A program made the position numbers and the translations under genes. This document shows positions 15,133 through 23,995 of a stretch of DNA of 64,000 bases, one piece after another (position 1 is the first letter of the stretch; each line of letters begins with the position of its first letter). The stretch lies in the NCBI GenBank assembly GCA_017428525.1, contig JAFRQQ010000030.1:1-64000 (forward strand). Reading direction: 5' to 3'. The notes under the pieces were generated by a model. The model saw nothing but the letters and a program-made list of their open reading frames with translations. It was not told the origin of the DNA and made no database searches. This stretch comes from Clostridia bacterium. Its GTDB lineage: Bacteria; Bacillota; Clostridia; Oscillospirales; Acutalibacteraceae.

Positions 15133-15975
15133 ATGACGCTGCGGGAAGTGATGGACGCCGCCGCGCCGCTCTGGGGCGTCTGCCCGTTTGATGCGGTGTC
15201 GGAGCGGCTGATTGACTGCCGCGCGAAGCAGCGGCTGCCGGCGGGCGCGCAGACCGTGCTGATCGCCGCGTTTCCGTATCTGCTGCCGCCCGCGCTGTAT
15301 GAAGGACGCAATCTTTCGCGCTATGCGGCGGTGACGGATTACCATGCCGTGGCGCTCGCGCGGCTGGAGACGGCCTGCGTAAACCTGCGCGCGCTGTATC
15401 CCGGCGCGTCGTTTGCCGCGTTTGCGGATAATTCACCGATCCCCGAGGTCGGCGCGGCTTGTGCGGCCGGGCTCGGCCGGCGGGGCGACAATGGTTTGCT
15501 GATTACCGAAGCCTACGGCTCTTATGTATTCCTGGGCGAGATCGTCACGGATCTGCCCCTGCCCGGGGAAGCGCAGCCGGTGCGCGGCTGTCTGCATTGC
15601 GGCCGCTGTGCCGCGGCCTGCCCGGCGCAGAGCATTTCGCCGCAGGGCGTTGACCGCGCGCGCTGTCTTTCGGCGGTGACGCAGCGCAAGGGCGCGCTCA
15701 CCCCGGAGGAGGCGGCGCTGCTGCGGGCCTGCGGCTGTGCCTGGGGCTGCGATATCTGTCAGGAGGTCTGCCCGCTGAACCGGGACGCCGCCGTTGCGCC
15801 GCTGCCGGAGTTTCTGGAAGCGCCGTGTGCGGCCGCCGCGCCGGGCTGCGACCTGACCGGCCGCGCGTTTGCGTGGCGCGGACGCGCCGTGATCGAGCGC
15901 AACCTGGCGATCCTGCGGGAACCGGCAGACAAAACGGAAGGAACCGAACAAGAAGATGGAACTGCAACCGTTTGA
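15133..15975 (+). CDS. QueG-like iron-sulfur protein (epoxyqueuosine reductase family)
   Basis: QueG reduces epoxyqueuosine to queuosine in tRNA using cobalamin and two [4Fe-4S] clusters. This 280-residue protein has RYAAVTDYHAV (about 56-66; family Asp in DYH), the first cluster motif CLHCGRCAAACP (about 154-165), CLSAVTQRKG in place of CISYLTIE-KG, and the second motif CGCAWGCDICQEVCPLNR (about 198-215). It is shorter than standard QueG (roughly 310-380), lacking the C-terminal extension, so it may be a shortened QueG or a paralogue. It begins one base after the AEC stop and overlaps the start of holB, indicating an operon. Confidence 0.65.
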   Translation: MTLREVMDAAAPLWGVCPFDAVSERLIDCRAKQRLPAGAQTVLIAAFPYLLPPALYEGRNLSRYAAVTDYHAVALARLETACVNLRALYPGASFAAFADNSPIPEVGAACAAGLGRRGDNGLLITEAYGSYVFLGEIVTDLPLPGEAQPVRGCLHCGRCAAACPAQSISPQGVDRARCLSAVTQRKGALTPEEAALLRACGCAWGCDICQEVCPLNRDAAVAPLPEFLEAPCAAAAPGCDLTGRAFAWRGRAVIERNLAILREPADKTEGTEQEDGTATV

Positions 15976-16840
15976 TACAAGCGAACCCGTGCAGCAGAGT
16001 CTTGCCGCCGCGCTGGCGGCCGGGCGGATGCCGCATGCGGTGATTCTGGAGGGCGGCACGGCGCAGGCGCGCCGCGCGCTGGCGGAAACGCTGGCCGCCG
16101 CGCTGCTCTGCGAGGATCCGGCGCACGCCCCCTGCGGGCGCTGCCGGCACTGCCGCAAATCCGCGGCGCTCTCGCACCCGGACCTGCTGACGTATACGGC
16201 GGAGGATCGGGTCGGCGCGTTCAAAGTCGATACCGTCCGGGCGCTGCGGGCGCAGGCCTATGTGCTGCCCAACGAGGCGGATCGCAAGGTGTTTTTGCTT
16301 GAAAACGCGCAGGCGATGGGTCTTTCGGGGCAGAACGCCCTGCTGAAAGTGCTCGAGGAGCCGCCTGCCTTTGTCAATTTTATTCTGCTCTGTCCGTCCG
16401 CCGCGGCGCTGCTGGAAACCGTGCGCTCCCGGGCGACGACCTATACGCTCGGCGCGGAGTCGCCGGAGACGGATCCCGCGCTGCAGGCGGCTGCATTGGA
16501 GGCCGCGCTGGCCGTGGCCGCCGCTGTCGCCGCGCCCGGCGAATTTGAGATCGTGAAAGCGGCTGCGGCGTTTGAAAAAGACGCGAAGCTGCTGCGGGCC
16601 GCGCTGCCGCTGCTGCAGGCGGTGTTCGGCGCCGCCCTGCGTGAAAAATACCATGCCGCGCCGCCGGAGCCGGACTTCGGGGAGCTCCCGGCGCAGCTGG
16701 CGTCCAGACTCAGCCGGCGCGTGCTGCTGCTGCTGACCGACCGGGTGCAGCAGCTTGCCGAGGCGCAGGCGTCCAACGCCAACCAGACGCTGACGCTCAC
16801 GCGTCTTTGCACGCTCCTGCGCAGCGCCGTCAACGCCTGA
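15956..16840 (+). CDS. holB: DNA polymerase III delta-prime-type subunit
   Basis: Clamp-loader subunit. The 294-residue product has the N-terminal AAA+ fold with a degenerate P-loop (EGGTAQARRALAETLAAALLC, about 32-52), a zinc module CGRCRHCRKS (about 58-67), the GAFKVDTVRALRAQAYVLPNE segment and the sensor-type LLKVLEEPP (about 134-142), where clamp-loader delta-prime proteins are conserved. The C-terminal third is helical. It overlaps the QueG-like gene by 20 bases and is followed by ricT (yaaT), the same neighbour order as in Bacillus. Confidence 0.85.
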   Translation: MELQPFDTSEPVQQSLAAALAAGRMPHAVILEGGTAQARRALAETLAAALLCEDPAHAPCGRCRHCRKSAALSHPDLLTYTAEDRVGAFKVDTVRALRAQAYVLPNEADRKVFLLENAQAMGLSGQNALLKVLEEPPAFVNFILLCPSAAALLETVRSRATTYTLGAESPETDPALQAAALEAALAVAAAVAAPGEFEIVKAAAAFEKDAKLLRAALPLLQAVFGAALREKYHAAPPEPDFGELPAQLASRLSRRVLLLLTDRVQQLAEAQASNANQTLTLTRLCTLLRSAVNA

Positions 16841-16870
16841 ATCCCAAATCCCTGTTTCCCTAAAACAATC

Positions 16871-16905
16871 CTAACACCTAACCCCTAATACCTAACACCT
16901 AATTA
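16871..16905. repeat. Five tandem CTAAYMC heptamers
   Basis: Five consecutive 7-bp units: CTAACAC, CTAACCC, CTAATAC, CTAACAC and CTAATTA, lying between holB and ricT just before the ricT ribosome-binding site. A related pair in the opposite orientation occurs just after folP (TTAGAAATTAGG, 62906-62917). Function unknown. Confidence 0.75.
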
Positions 16906-16917
16906 CCGGAGGTAATC

Positions 16918-17823
16918 ATGACTGAAATCATCGGCGTCCGTTTCCAAGAGGTCGGCAAGATCTATTCCTTTGATCCGGACGGAATCAAGCTCAAAAAAGG
17001 CGACCGCGTCATCGTTGAGACCGCGCGCGGCGTGGAATGCGGCGAGGTGGCCATTGCCAACCGTGAGGTCGAGGATCAGACGGTGGTGCAGCCGCTGAAA
17101 AAGATGCTGCGCACGGCGACGCAGGCGGATCTGGACCAGATGGCGCGCAACCGCGAAAAAGAGCAGAGCGCGTTTGAAATCTGCCGGCGCAAGATTGCCG
17201 CGCACGGGCTGGAGATGAAGCTGGTGCGCGTGGAATACACCTTTGACGGCGCGAAGATCCTCTTTTATTTCACGGCGGACGGCCGCGTGGATTTCCGCGA
17301 GTTGGTCAAGGATCTGGCAAGCGTCTTCAAGACCCGCATCGAGCTGCGTCAGATCGGCGTGCGGGACGAGGCGAAGATGCTCGGCGGTCTTGGCATGTGC
17401 GGGCGTCCGTTCTGCTGCAACAGCTTCCTGGGCGAATTCCAGCCGGTGTCCATCAAAATGGCAAAGGAGCAGGGCCTCTCGCTCAATCCGACCAAGATCA
17501 GCGGCGCCTGCGGCCGCCTGATGTGCTGCCTGAAATACGAGCAGAACGCCTATGACGACCTGATCCGCCGCATGCCGCGTACCGGCGCGCAGGTGGAAAC
17601 GCCGGAGGGCCCCGGCAAGGTGGTCGAGGTTTCGCTGCTGACGGGGCGGCTGAAGGTGCAGCTGGCGAAGAATCCGGACGGTCTGCCCGTGGTTTTCCAT
17701 TATAAAGACGTGAAATTCTCCTGCGAAGCACGCGGCAAGGGCGTCCGGCCCCCGCAGGCGCAGGATCCGGGCGTTGAAGAACCGGATGCCGCGGAGGAAG
17801 CGCTCAAAGAGCTGCAGGATTGA
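16918..17823 (+). CDS. ricT: RicT/YaaT, PSP1-domain Y-complex protein
   Basis: RicT forms the RicA-RicF-RicT Y-complex that binds RNase Y, directs mRNA maturation and affects sporulation and biofilm programmes in Bacillus. The 301-residue product carries the PSP1 domain with the signature GGLGMCGRPFCC (about 159-170) and SGACGRLMCCLKYEQ (about 196-210); the cysteines are those that ligate the complex's [4Fe-4S] clusters. An acidic tail (about 280-301) is extra. Start ATG follows CCGGAGG. RicA and RicF are not in the window. The holB-ricT order is conserved in Firmicutes. Confidence 0.9.
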   Translation: MTEIIGVRFQEVGKIYSFDPDGIKLKKGDRVIVETARGVECGEVAIANREVEDQTVVQPLKKMLRTATQADLDQMARNREKEQSAFEICRRKIAAHGLEMKLVRVEYTFDGAKILFYFTADGRVDFRELVKDLASVFKTRIELRQIGVRDEAKMLGGLGMCGRPFCCNSFLGEFQPVSIKMAKEQGLSLNPTKISGACGRLMCCLKYEQNAYDDLIRRMPRTGAQVETPEGPGKVVEVSLLTGRLKVQLAKNPDGLPVVFHYKDVKFSCEARGKGVRPPQAQDPGVEEPDAAEEALKELQD

Positions 17824-17886
17824 GAACCGGAGCGTCCCGAAAGCGAAAAAACTTGAGTTACCCTATGCTAACTTTATAAAAATCCC

Positions 17887-17914
17887 TTGCATTTTTCAGA
17901 TTCTATGCTACAAT
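17887..17914 (+). promoter_or_regulatory. Promoter of the ferredoxin gene
   Basis: TTGCAT (17887-17892), 16 bases, TACAAT (17909-17914). A second possible promoter, TTGAGT with TATAAA 16 bases later, lies just upstream (about 17853-17880). Confidence 0.55.
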
Positions 17915-17948
17915 GAGTTTGCAATCAACAAAAAAGGAGGCTGTTAGA

Positions 17949-18119
17949 ATGGCATATCAGATCAACGATAACTGCATTTCCTGCGGCGCTTGCGCGGCGG
18001 AATGCCCGGTGGAAGCGATCTCTGAAGGCGACGGCAAGTATGTCATCGACGCAGATACCTGCATCGAATGCGGCGCTTGCGCTGATGCCTGCCCCGTGGA
18101 GGCGCCCGCACAGGCGTAA
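17949..18119 (+). CDS. Ferredoxin, 2[4Fe-4S] clostridial type
   Basis: A 56-residue low-potential electron carrier with two CxxCxxC-x3-CP motifs ([12 protein letters not shown] at about 11-22 and [12 protein letters not shown] at about 38-49), each binding one [4Fe-4S] cluster. Start ATG follows AAAAAGGAGG at the usual spacing; an upstream in-frame ATG at 17913 lies inside the promoter and is rejected. Single-gene transcript. It is a likely electron partner for the [FeFe] hydrogenase encoded about 3 kb away. Confidence 0.95.
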   Translation: MAYQINDNCISCGACAAECPVEAISEGDGKYVIDADTCIECGACADACPVEAPAQA

Positions 18120-18156
18120 CCCCGGTCGCTGACGCAGATCCAGAAACACAAACAAG

Positions 18157-18190
18157 TCACCCGCGGCGACCGATCTGTCTCCGCGGGTGA
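18157..18190. terminator. Bidirectional terminator between ferredoxin and asnA
   Basis: TCACCCGCGG (18157-18166) and CCGCGGGTGA (18181-18190) form a perfect 10-bp stem between convergent genes. The T-rich side is clearer for the minus strand (asnA). Confidence 0.75.
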
Positions 18191-18225
18191 TTCTGTATGA
18201 ACGTATTTGATTTGAGAAGCGGCGC

Positions 18226-19239
18226 TTACAGCAGCTGCACGCCCTTGGCCGCGCATTCCGCGCGCATTTCCTCGGGCCAGACGGAGGCCTGCACCTCGCC
18301 GACATGCGCCTTGCGCAGGAAGAACATGCAGATGCGGGACTGACCGATGCCGCCGCCGATGGAATAGGGCAGCTCGCCGTTGAGCAGCGCCTTGTGGAAG
18401 GGGAGCTCTTTGCGCTCCGGGCAGCCGCGGATTTCCAGCTGCCGCAGCAGGGCGGCTTCGTCCACGCGAATGCCCATGGAGGAGAGCTCAAACGCCCGGT
18501 CGAGCACGGGGTAATAGACCACGATGTCGCCGTTGAGCTCCCAGTCGTCATAATCCGGGGCGCGGCCGTCGTGGATCTCGCCGCTTCTGAGCGCGCCGCC
18601 GATCTTCTCGATGAAGACCGCCTTCTTTTCGCGGGCGATGCGGTTCTCACGCTCTTTGGGCGAAAGCTCCGGCCAGCGGTCCTCCAGCTCCTGCGTGGTG
18701 ACGAAGAAAATCTTATCCGGCAGGAAATGGCGCTCGACAAAGGCATAGTCGTCCGCAATGTAGCGCTCGGTATGCTTGAGCGCGCGGTAGATGGCTCTGA
18801 CGGTGTCGCGCAGCGTTTCTTCCGTGCGGTCTTCTTTGGCAATGTGCATCTCCCAGTCCCACTGATCCACAAAGACGGAATGGAGATTGTCCGTCACCTC
18901 GTCGCGGCGGATCGCGCTCATATCGGTGTAAAGCCCCTCGCCCTCTTCAAAGCCGTATTGCCGCAGGGCCATGCGTTTCCATTTGGCCAGGGACTGCACG
19001 ATTTCAACCTCGCTGTCCGCGATGCCCTTGATGTCGAAGCTGACCGGGCGCTCCACGCCGTTGAGCGTGTCGTTCAGGCCGGAATCCGCCGCCACAAACA
19101 GCGGTGCGGAAACACGGGTCAGATTGAGCTGAATGGCCAGGTCCCGCTCAAAGAAATCCTTCACTTTTTTGATCGCGTGCTGCGTCTGGCGCAGGTTGAG
19201 CAAGGACTGATAGCCTTCGGGGATGGTCAGCTGATACAT
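18226..19239 (-). CDS. asnA: Aspartate-ammonia ligase (asparagine synthetase A)
   Basis: Makes asparagine from aspartate, ammonia and ATP (AMP-forming); structurally related to class II aminoacyl-tRNA synthetases. The 337-residue protein has the expected length and motifs: [12 protein letters not shown] (about 38-49), [12 protein letters not shown] (about 60-71), [10 protein letters not shown] (about 119-128) and the terminal [10 protein letters not shown] (about 292-301), the family's class II motif 3-like loop. Start ATG follows AAAGGAGCGTGATCCC. Own promoter, monocistronic. Confidence 0.95.
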   Translation of the reverse strand: MYQLTIPEGYQSLLNLRQTQHAIKKVKDFFERDLAIQLNLTRVSAPLFVAADSGLNDTLNGVERPVSFDIKGIADSEVEIVQSLAKWKRMALRQYGFEEGEGLYTDMSAIRRDEVTDNLHSVFVDQWDWEMHIAKEDRTEETLRDTVRAIYRALKHTERYIADDYAFVERHFLPDKIFFVTTQELEDRWPELSPKERENRIAREKKAVFIEKIGGALRSGEIHDGRAPDYDDWELNGDIVVYYPVLDRAFELSSMGIRVDEAALLRQLEIRGCPERKELPFHKALLNGELPYSIGGGIGQSRICMFFLRKAHVGEVQASVWPEEMRAECAAKGVQLL

Positions 19240-19274
19240 GGGATCACGCTCCTTTAACGTAAACTATGAAAAAA

Positions 19275-19303
19275 AGTATACCACCTTGCCGCGCGCAATG
19301 CAA
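19275..19303 (-). promoter_or_regulatory. Promoter of asnA
   Basis: On the minus strand TTGCAT (complement of 19298-19303), 17 bases, TATACT (complement of 19275-19280). The leader is only about 30 nt, so no T-box or riboswitch is present. Confidence 0.75.
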
Positions 19304-19384
19304 GAGGAAATTCAGCGGTTTTTTGCATCGCGCCGCGCAGGGCAGAGAAATAAATAATAAAATCCATATAGAAAGGAAGTTTTG

Positions 19385-21223
19385 ATGAACAAACTGAGTC
19401 TGATCACCAAAACGCGGGATCAGCGCGCGCTGGAAGGCCTGCAGGGCGAGGTTTCCCGCCGGCTGCTCGCTTCCCAGCAGGGCATCTGCCCCGTGGATAT
19501 GGCCGCCGCGCTTGTGCACGTGTGCGCGGCCCAGAGCTGCGGCAAATGCGTGCCCTGCCGCATCGGTCTGTCCGCCGTCGGCGATCTGCTGGACAAGATC
19601 CTTGACGGGGAAGGCACGATGCAGGACATCGCGCTGATTGAAAAAACCGCAAAAGCCGCCATGGACGCGGCGGACTGCGCCATCGGCTACGACGCCGGCC
19701 GCCTGGTCTATGAATGCGTGCGGGCGTTCCGCGATGATTTCGAGAGCCATGTGCGCAGCGGGAGCTGCGCCGCCCGCAAGGAGCACGCCGTGCCCTGCGT
19801 CGCCCTTTGCCCTGCGCAGGTCGATATTCCCGGCTATATCGCGCTGGTCAACGCCGGCCGCTATGCCGACGCCGTGCGGCTGATCCGGAAGGACAATCCC
19901 TTCCCCTCCGTCTGCGGCCTGATCTGCGAGCATCCGTGTGAAGCGGGCTGCCGCAGGACCATGATCGACGACGCGGTCAATATCCGCGGGCTCAAGCGCT
20001 TTGCGGTCGAAAAGGCCGGTTATGTGCCCGCCGAAAAAGTGACCGCAGCGCCCACGGGCAAGCGCGTCGCCGTGATCGGCGGCGGTCCGAGCGGCCTGTC
20101 CGCGGCCTACTTCCTTGCGCTGATGGGCCACGAGGTCGAGGTGTTTGAACGCCGCAGATTCGCGGGCGGCATGCTGCGCTACGGCATTCCGAGCTACCGT
20201 CTGCCGCGCGAGCGTCTGCAGGCGGAGATCGACGTGATCCTCGAAACCGGCGTGAAGCTGCATCTGAATTCCGATATCGGCAGCGAGGCGGAGATCCGCA
20301 GGCTGGCCGAGGACTTTGACGCGACCTACATTGCCATCGGCGCGCACACAGACAAGAAGCTGCGCATTCCCGGCGAGGAGCTGGGCGGCGTGGTTTCCGC
20401 CGTGCAGCTGCTGCGCGGCATCGGCGACGGCGAGCATCCCGATTTCACGGGCAAGAAGGTCGCCATTGTCGGCGGCGGCAACGTCGCCATGGACGCCGCA
20501 CGCTCGAGCATCCGTCTGGGCGCGGAGCGCGTGAGCATCGTCTATCGCCGCAGGCAGGCGGATATGACCGCCCTGCCGGAGGAGATCGAAGGCGCGATTG
20601 CCGAGGGCTGCGAGCTGCTGACCATGATGGCGCCCGCCCGCATCGAGGGCAACGCCGACGACGAAGCGACGACCCTTGTGATGCGTCCGCAGCTGATCGG
20701 CGCAATCGGCAAGGACGGCCGGCCCACGGTTTCCGACGCGGATGCCCCCGAGGTGCCGCTGGAGGTGGATATCGTGGTCGTGGCGATCGGTCAGGCGATC
20801 GAATCGCAGCCGTTCGGCGCATTCGGTCTGCCGCTGAAATGGGATACCATCGCGGCGGCGGAGACCTGCGATTTTGCGGAAAAAGACGGCATCTTTGCCG
20901 GCGGCGACTGCGCGACCGGACCGGCGACCGTGATCAAGGCGATCGCCGCTGCCAAGGTTGCGGCGCACAACATCGACCGCTATCTCGGCTTTGACCACAC
21001 GATCGGCGCGGAGATCGACATTCCGCAGCCGAAGCTGTTTGACCGTCCGCCCTGCGGCCGCGTGATGCTCAAGGAGCGCGAAGCGGGCGAGCGCAAATAT
21101 GACTTTATGCTGATGGAGCATTGCATGAGCGAGCAGGAGGCCGCGCAGGAATCCGCGCGCTGCCTGCGCTGCGATCACTTCGGCTACGGCATCTTCAGGG
21201 GAGGCAGGTGTGACAGATGGTAA
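19385..21223 (+). CDS. NuoF C-terminal/GltD-like flavoprotein, hydrogenase partner
   Basis: Fusion of two electron-transfer modules. Residues about 1-110 match the C-terminal iron-sulfur end of NuoF/HydB (CAAQSCGKCVPCRIGL). The remainder is a glutamate-synthase small-subunit-like reductase: CALCP/CGLICEHPCEAGCRR cluster region (about 140-200), a first dinucleotide fold VAVIGGGPSGLSAAYF (FAD, about 227-242) and a second VAIVGGGNVAMDAARSS (NAD(P)H, about 358-374), and the GGDCATGPATV flavin motif near 500. It lacks the NuoF FMN/NADH domain. The stop overlaps the hydrogenase start by 7 bases. Likely transfers electrons between NAD(P)H and the hydrogenase; this arrangement resembles group A2 [FeFe] hydrogenases (family knowledge). 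ATG at 19385 follows GAAAGGAAG. Confidence 0.8.
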   Translation: MNKLSLITKTRDQRALEGLQGEVSRRLLASQQGICPVDMAAALVHVCAAQSCGKCVPCRIGLSAVGDLLDKILDGEGTMQDIALIEKTAKAAMDAADCAIGYDAGRLVYECVRAFRDDFESHVRSGSCAARKEHAVPCVALCPAQVDIPGYIALVNAGRYADAVRLIRKDNPFPSVCGLICEHPCEAGCRRTMIDDAVNIRGLKRFAVEKAGYVPAEKVTAAPTGKRVAVIGGGPSGLSAAYFLALMGHEVEVFERRRFAGGMLRYGIPSYRLPRERLQAEIDVILETGVKLHLNSDIGSEAEIRRLAEDFDATYIAIGAHTDKKLRIPGEELGGVVSAVQLLRGIGDGEHPDFTGKKVAIVGGGNVAMDAARSSIRLGAERVSIVYRRRQADMTALPEEIEGAIAEGCELLTMMAPARIEGNADDEATTLVMRPQLIGAIGKDGRPTVSDADAPEVPLEVDIVVVAIGQAIESQPFGAFGLPLKWDTIAAAETCDFAEKDGIFAGGDCATGPATVIKAIAAAKVAAHNIDRYLGFDHTIGAEIDIPQPKLFDRPPCGRVMLKEREAGERKYDFMLMEHCMSEQEAAQESARCLRCDHFGYGIFRGGRCDRW

Positions 21224-22953
21224 CGCTGAAAATCGACAACATTTCCGTCACCGTGCCGGAGGGCACGACCATTCTGGAGGCGGCCTGGCGGGCAGGGATC
21301 GCCCTTCCCACGCTCTGCTTCTATAAGGACCTCAACGAGATCGGCGCGTGCCGCATCTGCGTGGTGGAAAAGGTCGGCGAGAGCCGCCTGATCGCCGCCT
21401 GTGACAACGCCGTGGAAGACGGGATGGAGATCCTCACCAACAGCCCGAAGGTCCGCGCGGCGCGCCGCACGAATCTGGAGCTGATCCTCTCGCAGCACAA
21501 CAGCAGCTGCACGACCTGCGTGCGCAGCGGCAACTGCACGCTGCAGGATCTGGCCGCCGATTTCGGCCTGACCGCCAATCCATATGAAGTCGCGCTGCCC
21601 AAAAACGACTGGAATCCCGACTTCCCGCTGATCCGCGACGCGCAGAAATGCATCCGCTGCATGCGCTGCATCCAGGTCTGCGACAAGATCCAGGGCCTGG
21701 GCATCTGGGATCTCAACGGCACGGGCACGCGCACGAATGTGGGTGTTGCCGGCGGCGAAAAGATCGAAAACACCGCCTGCGTGCTCTGCGGACAGTGCAT
21801 TACGCATTGCCCGGTCGGCGCGCTGCGCGAGCGGGACGACACCGACCGCGTGTTTGCGGCGCTGGCCGATCCCGAAACGGTCACCGTGGTGCAGATCGCG
21901 CCCGCCGTGCGCGCGGCATGGGGCGAGGGCCTCGGCCTGGACCGCGACCGCGCGAGCGTCAACCGTCTGGTGGCGGCGCTGCGCCGCGTCGGCTTCGATT
22001 ACATCTTTGATACCAACTTCTCCGCCGACCTGACGATCATGGAGGAGGGCTCGGAGTTCCTTGCGCGCCTGCAGGCGGGCGAGCTGCAGAAGTGGCCGAT
22101 GTTCACCTCCTGCTGCCCGGGCTGGGTGCGGTTCATGAAATCGCAGTATCCCGACATGGTCGATCAGCTCAGCTCCGCCAAATCCCCGCAGGCGATGTTC
22201 GGCGCGGTGACCAAGACCTGGTTTGCCGAACGCAGCGGCATCGACCCGGCGAAGATTTTCTCGATCTCGATCATGCCCTGTGTTTCCAAAAAGCACGAGT
22301 GTGATATTCCGAATCTCAATGATTCCGGCTACAGGGACGTCGACGTGGTGCTGACCACGCGCGAGGTGGACCGCATCCTGCGCGCGGAGCATATCAACGC
22401 CGCGGCGCTCCCGGAGGAGCCGTTTGACTCCCCGCTGGGCGCGGGCACCGGCGCGGCCGTGATTTTCGGCGCGACCGGCGGCGTGATGGAGGCGGCGCTG
22501 CGCTCGGCCTATTATCTTGTGACCGGCAGCAACCCCGACCCCGACCATTTCAAGGCCGTGCGCGGCTATGACGGCGCGTGGCGCGAGGCGGAATTCGAGC
22601 TCGCGGGTGCGAAGCTCCGCGTGGCGGTGGCCAGCGGCCTTGCGAACACCCGCCGGCTGATCGAAGCGATCCGCGCGGGCAAGGTCAAGTATGATTTCGT
22701 TGAGATCATGGCCTGCCCCGGCGGCTGCGGCGGCGGCGGCGGACAGCCGATCTGCGACGGCTTTGAGCTCGCGCAGGAGCGCGACGAGAAGCTCTATGCC
22801 CTCGACCGTGAGAATCCGCTGCGCTTCTCCCATGAGAATCCGACGGTGATCACGCTTTATGAAGAGTATCTCGGCAAGCCGATGAGCCATAAGGCGCACG
22901 ACCTGCTGCACACCGATCATCACGGCTGGCATCTGCCCTGCGAAGAGAAATAA
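21217..22953 (+). CDS. hydA: [FeFe] hydrogenase catalytic subunit
   Basis: Reversible hydrogen-evolving enzyme. The 578-residue protein has an N-terminal [2Fe-2S] domain (C34, C45, C48, C62), the His-Cys3 cluster motif (H94, C98, C101, C107), two [4Fe-4S] motifs (CIRCMRCIQVC near 145-155 and CVLCGQCITHCP near 188-199) and the H-cluster motifs TSCCPGW (297-303), MPCVSKKHE (353-361) and E-x-MACPGGCGGGGGQP near 490. All H-cluster ligands are present, so it should be active once matured; HydEFG are not in the window. It is translationally coupled to the upstream NuoF/GltD-like gene and followed by a strong terminator. Confidence 0.95.
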   Translation: MVTLKIDNISVTVPEGTTILEAAWRAGIALPTLCFYKDLNEIGACRICVVEKVGESRLIAACDNAVEDGMEILTNSPKVRAARRTNLELILSQHNSSCTTCVRSGNCTLQDLAADFGLTANPYEVALPKNDWNPDFPLIRDAQKCIRCMRCIQVCDKIQGLGIWDLNGTGTRTNVGVAGGEKIENTACVLCGQCITHCPVGALRERDDTDRVFAALADPETVTVVQIAPAVRAAWGEGLGLDRDRASVNRLVAALRRVGFDYIFDTNFSADLTIMEEGSEFLARLQAGELQKWPMFTSCCPGWVRFMKSQYPDMVDQLSSAKSPQAMFGAVTKTWFAERSGIDPAKIFSISIMPCVSKKHECDIPNLNDSGYRDVDVVLTTREVDRILRAEHINAAALPEEPFDSPLGAGTGAAVIFGATGGVMEAALRSAYYLVTGSNPDPDHFKAVRGYDGAWREAEFELAGAKLRVAVASGLANTRRLIEAIRAGKVKYDFVEIMACPGGCGGGGGQPICDGFELAQERDEKLYALDRENPLRFSHENPTVITLYEEYLGKPMSHKAHDLLHTDHHGWHLPCEEK

Positions 22954-22980
22954 TTCGACGCAGGCCGGCCAAACGGCAAA

Positions 22981-23027
22981 AAGAAACAGGGTGCAGGTTT
23001 TCAAAAACCTGCACCCTGTTGTTTCTT
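22981..23027. terminator. Strong bidirectional terminator
   Basis: ACAGGGTGCAGGTTT (22986-23000) and AAACCTGCACCCTGT (23005-23019) are perfect 15-bp arms with a 4-base loop, flanked by AAGAAA and TGTTTCTT. It separates the hydrogenase operon from a convergent gene. Confidence 0.9.
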
Positions 23028-23036
23028 ATCTGTCGG

Positions 23037-23861
23037 CTATTCCCGGTCTGCCTGCGCTTCGCGGCAGGAGAGCGGCGTATCAAAGAGTTCTTCCGCGGTG
23101 ATGGGGGAGATGCGGCAGAGATAGGCGGTCGTTTCGCCCACGAGGCTGCAGTCCAGCGGGAAGACGATGGTGCCGTCCGGCATGAACCAGTAGGTGTATT
23201 CGTCGTAGCCGGCGGCGATCGAGAGGATCTCTTCCTCCCGCACCTTCGCGCCGTTCACACGGAAGCTTCTGCGCAGCTCGTCGGCGATCATCGCTTCAAT
23301 GTTTGCGCGCGTGAGGGCGGCGTCCGCGTTGTCATAGGCAAAGAAGCCGATCGGGCAGACGCTGCCGGTGAGCAGGTCCAGCATTTTCGTGTGGTAGACC
23401 GGATCCGCCTCGGGATTGCCCAGGGTGGAAAACTGCTCGATCAGCAGGATGCCGAGGAAGCCGGCGTCCGCGTAGGTCACGGTATAATCCATCTTATAGA
23501 GCCAGGGCGTATCGCTGCCGGAGCGCTTCAGATCGGCGGCGGCGTTCGCCGTGTTCTGCACGGCGCGGTCGCGCATTTCCGCAAGCATGGATTCAAACTG
23601 GTAGTTGAACATGTTCAGCTTGCCTTCTTCCAGGCCGCTTGTCAGCTTCGGAATGCGGCTTTCCACGGTGATGACGGTCTTGCCCTCGTCGTCCGTGAGC
23701 GATTCCCGCGCCTCCGACGCCGTCACCGTCACGCGCGGATAGGCGTCCGGATCCGCCGTGGACGGCTCGGTCGAGGGCTCCTGCGTGTTGATTTTCATGC
23801 TGCAGGCGGAAAGACCGAACAGCAGCATTGCCGCCAGCCACCCTGCGATCCATCGTTTCAT
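23037..23861 (-). CDS. Lipoprotein with DUF3298/RsiV-like domain
   Basis: A 274-residue exported lipoprotein. The signal ends in the lipobox LSAC (Cys20). After a Ser/Thr/Glu linker, residues about 45-265 form a domain with VITVESRIPKLTSG, FNYQFESMLAEMRD and the late motif YWFMPDGTIVFPLDCSLVGETTAYLCRISP, which matches the general pattern of DUF3298 domains found in RsiV and other cell-surface proteins. RsiV-type proteins sense lysozyme, but no sigma factor is adjacent here, so no specific function is claimed. Start ATG follows AAAGGAGG. Confidence 0.7.
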   Translation of the reverse strand: MKRWIAGWLAAMLLFGLSACSMKINTQEPSTEPSTADPDAYPRVTVTASEARESLTDDEGKTVITVESRIPKLTSGLEEGKLNMFNYQFESMLAEMRDRAVQNTANAAADLKRSGSDTPWLYKMDYTVTYADAGFLGILLIEQFSTLGNPEADPVYHTKMLDLLTGSVCPIGFFAYDNADAALTRANIEAMIADELRRSFRVNGAKVREEEILSIAAGYDEYTYWFMPDGTIVFPLDCSLVGETTAYLCRISPITAEELFDTPLSCREAQADRE

Positions 23862-23899
23862 CCCTGCGCCGCCTCCTTTGATTGGTTTGCACTTCTGTC

Positions 23900-23928
23900 A
23901 TTATACCACAGCCGGCGGAGAATTGCAA
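23900..23928 (-). promoter_or_regulatory. Promoter of the DUF3298-like lipoprotein
   Basis: On the minus strand TTGCAA (complement of 23923-23928), 17 bases, TATAAT (complement of 23900-23905). Confidence 0.75.
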
Positions 23929-23958
23929 CGGCCGGCGCGAAACGATCCGGCGCGCCGC

Positions 23959-23987
23959 TTGACACGTCGGGGGAAATATGCTATAAT
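23959..23987 (+). promoter_or_regulatory. Perfect sigma-A promoter of the structured leader
   Basis: TTGACA (23959-23964), 17 bases, TATAAT (23982-23987): full consensus. The expected start is near 23994, leaving a leader of about 155 nt before the first ATG. Confidence 0.9.
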
Positions 23988-23995
23988 GCAGACAA

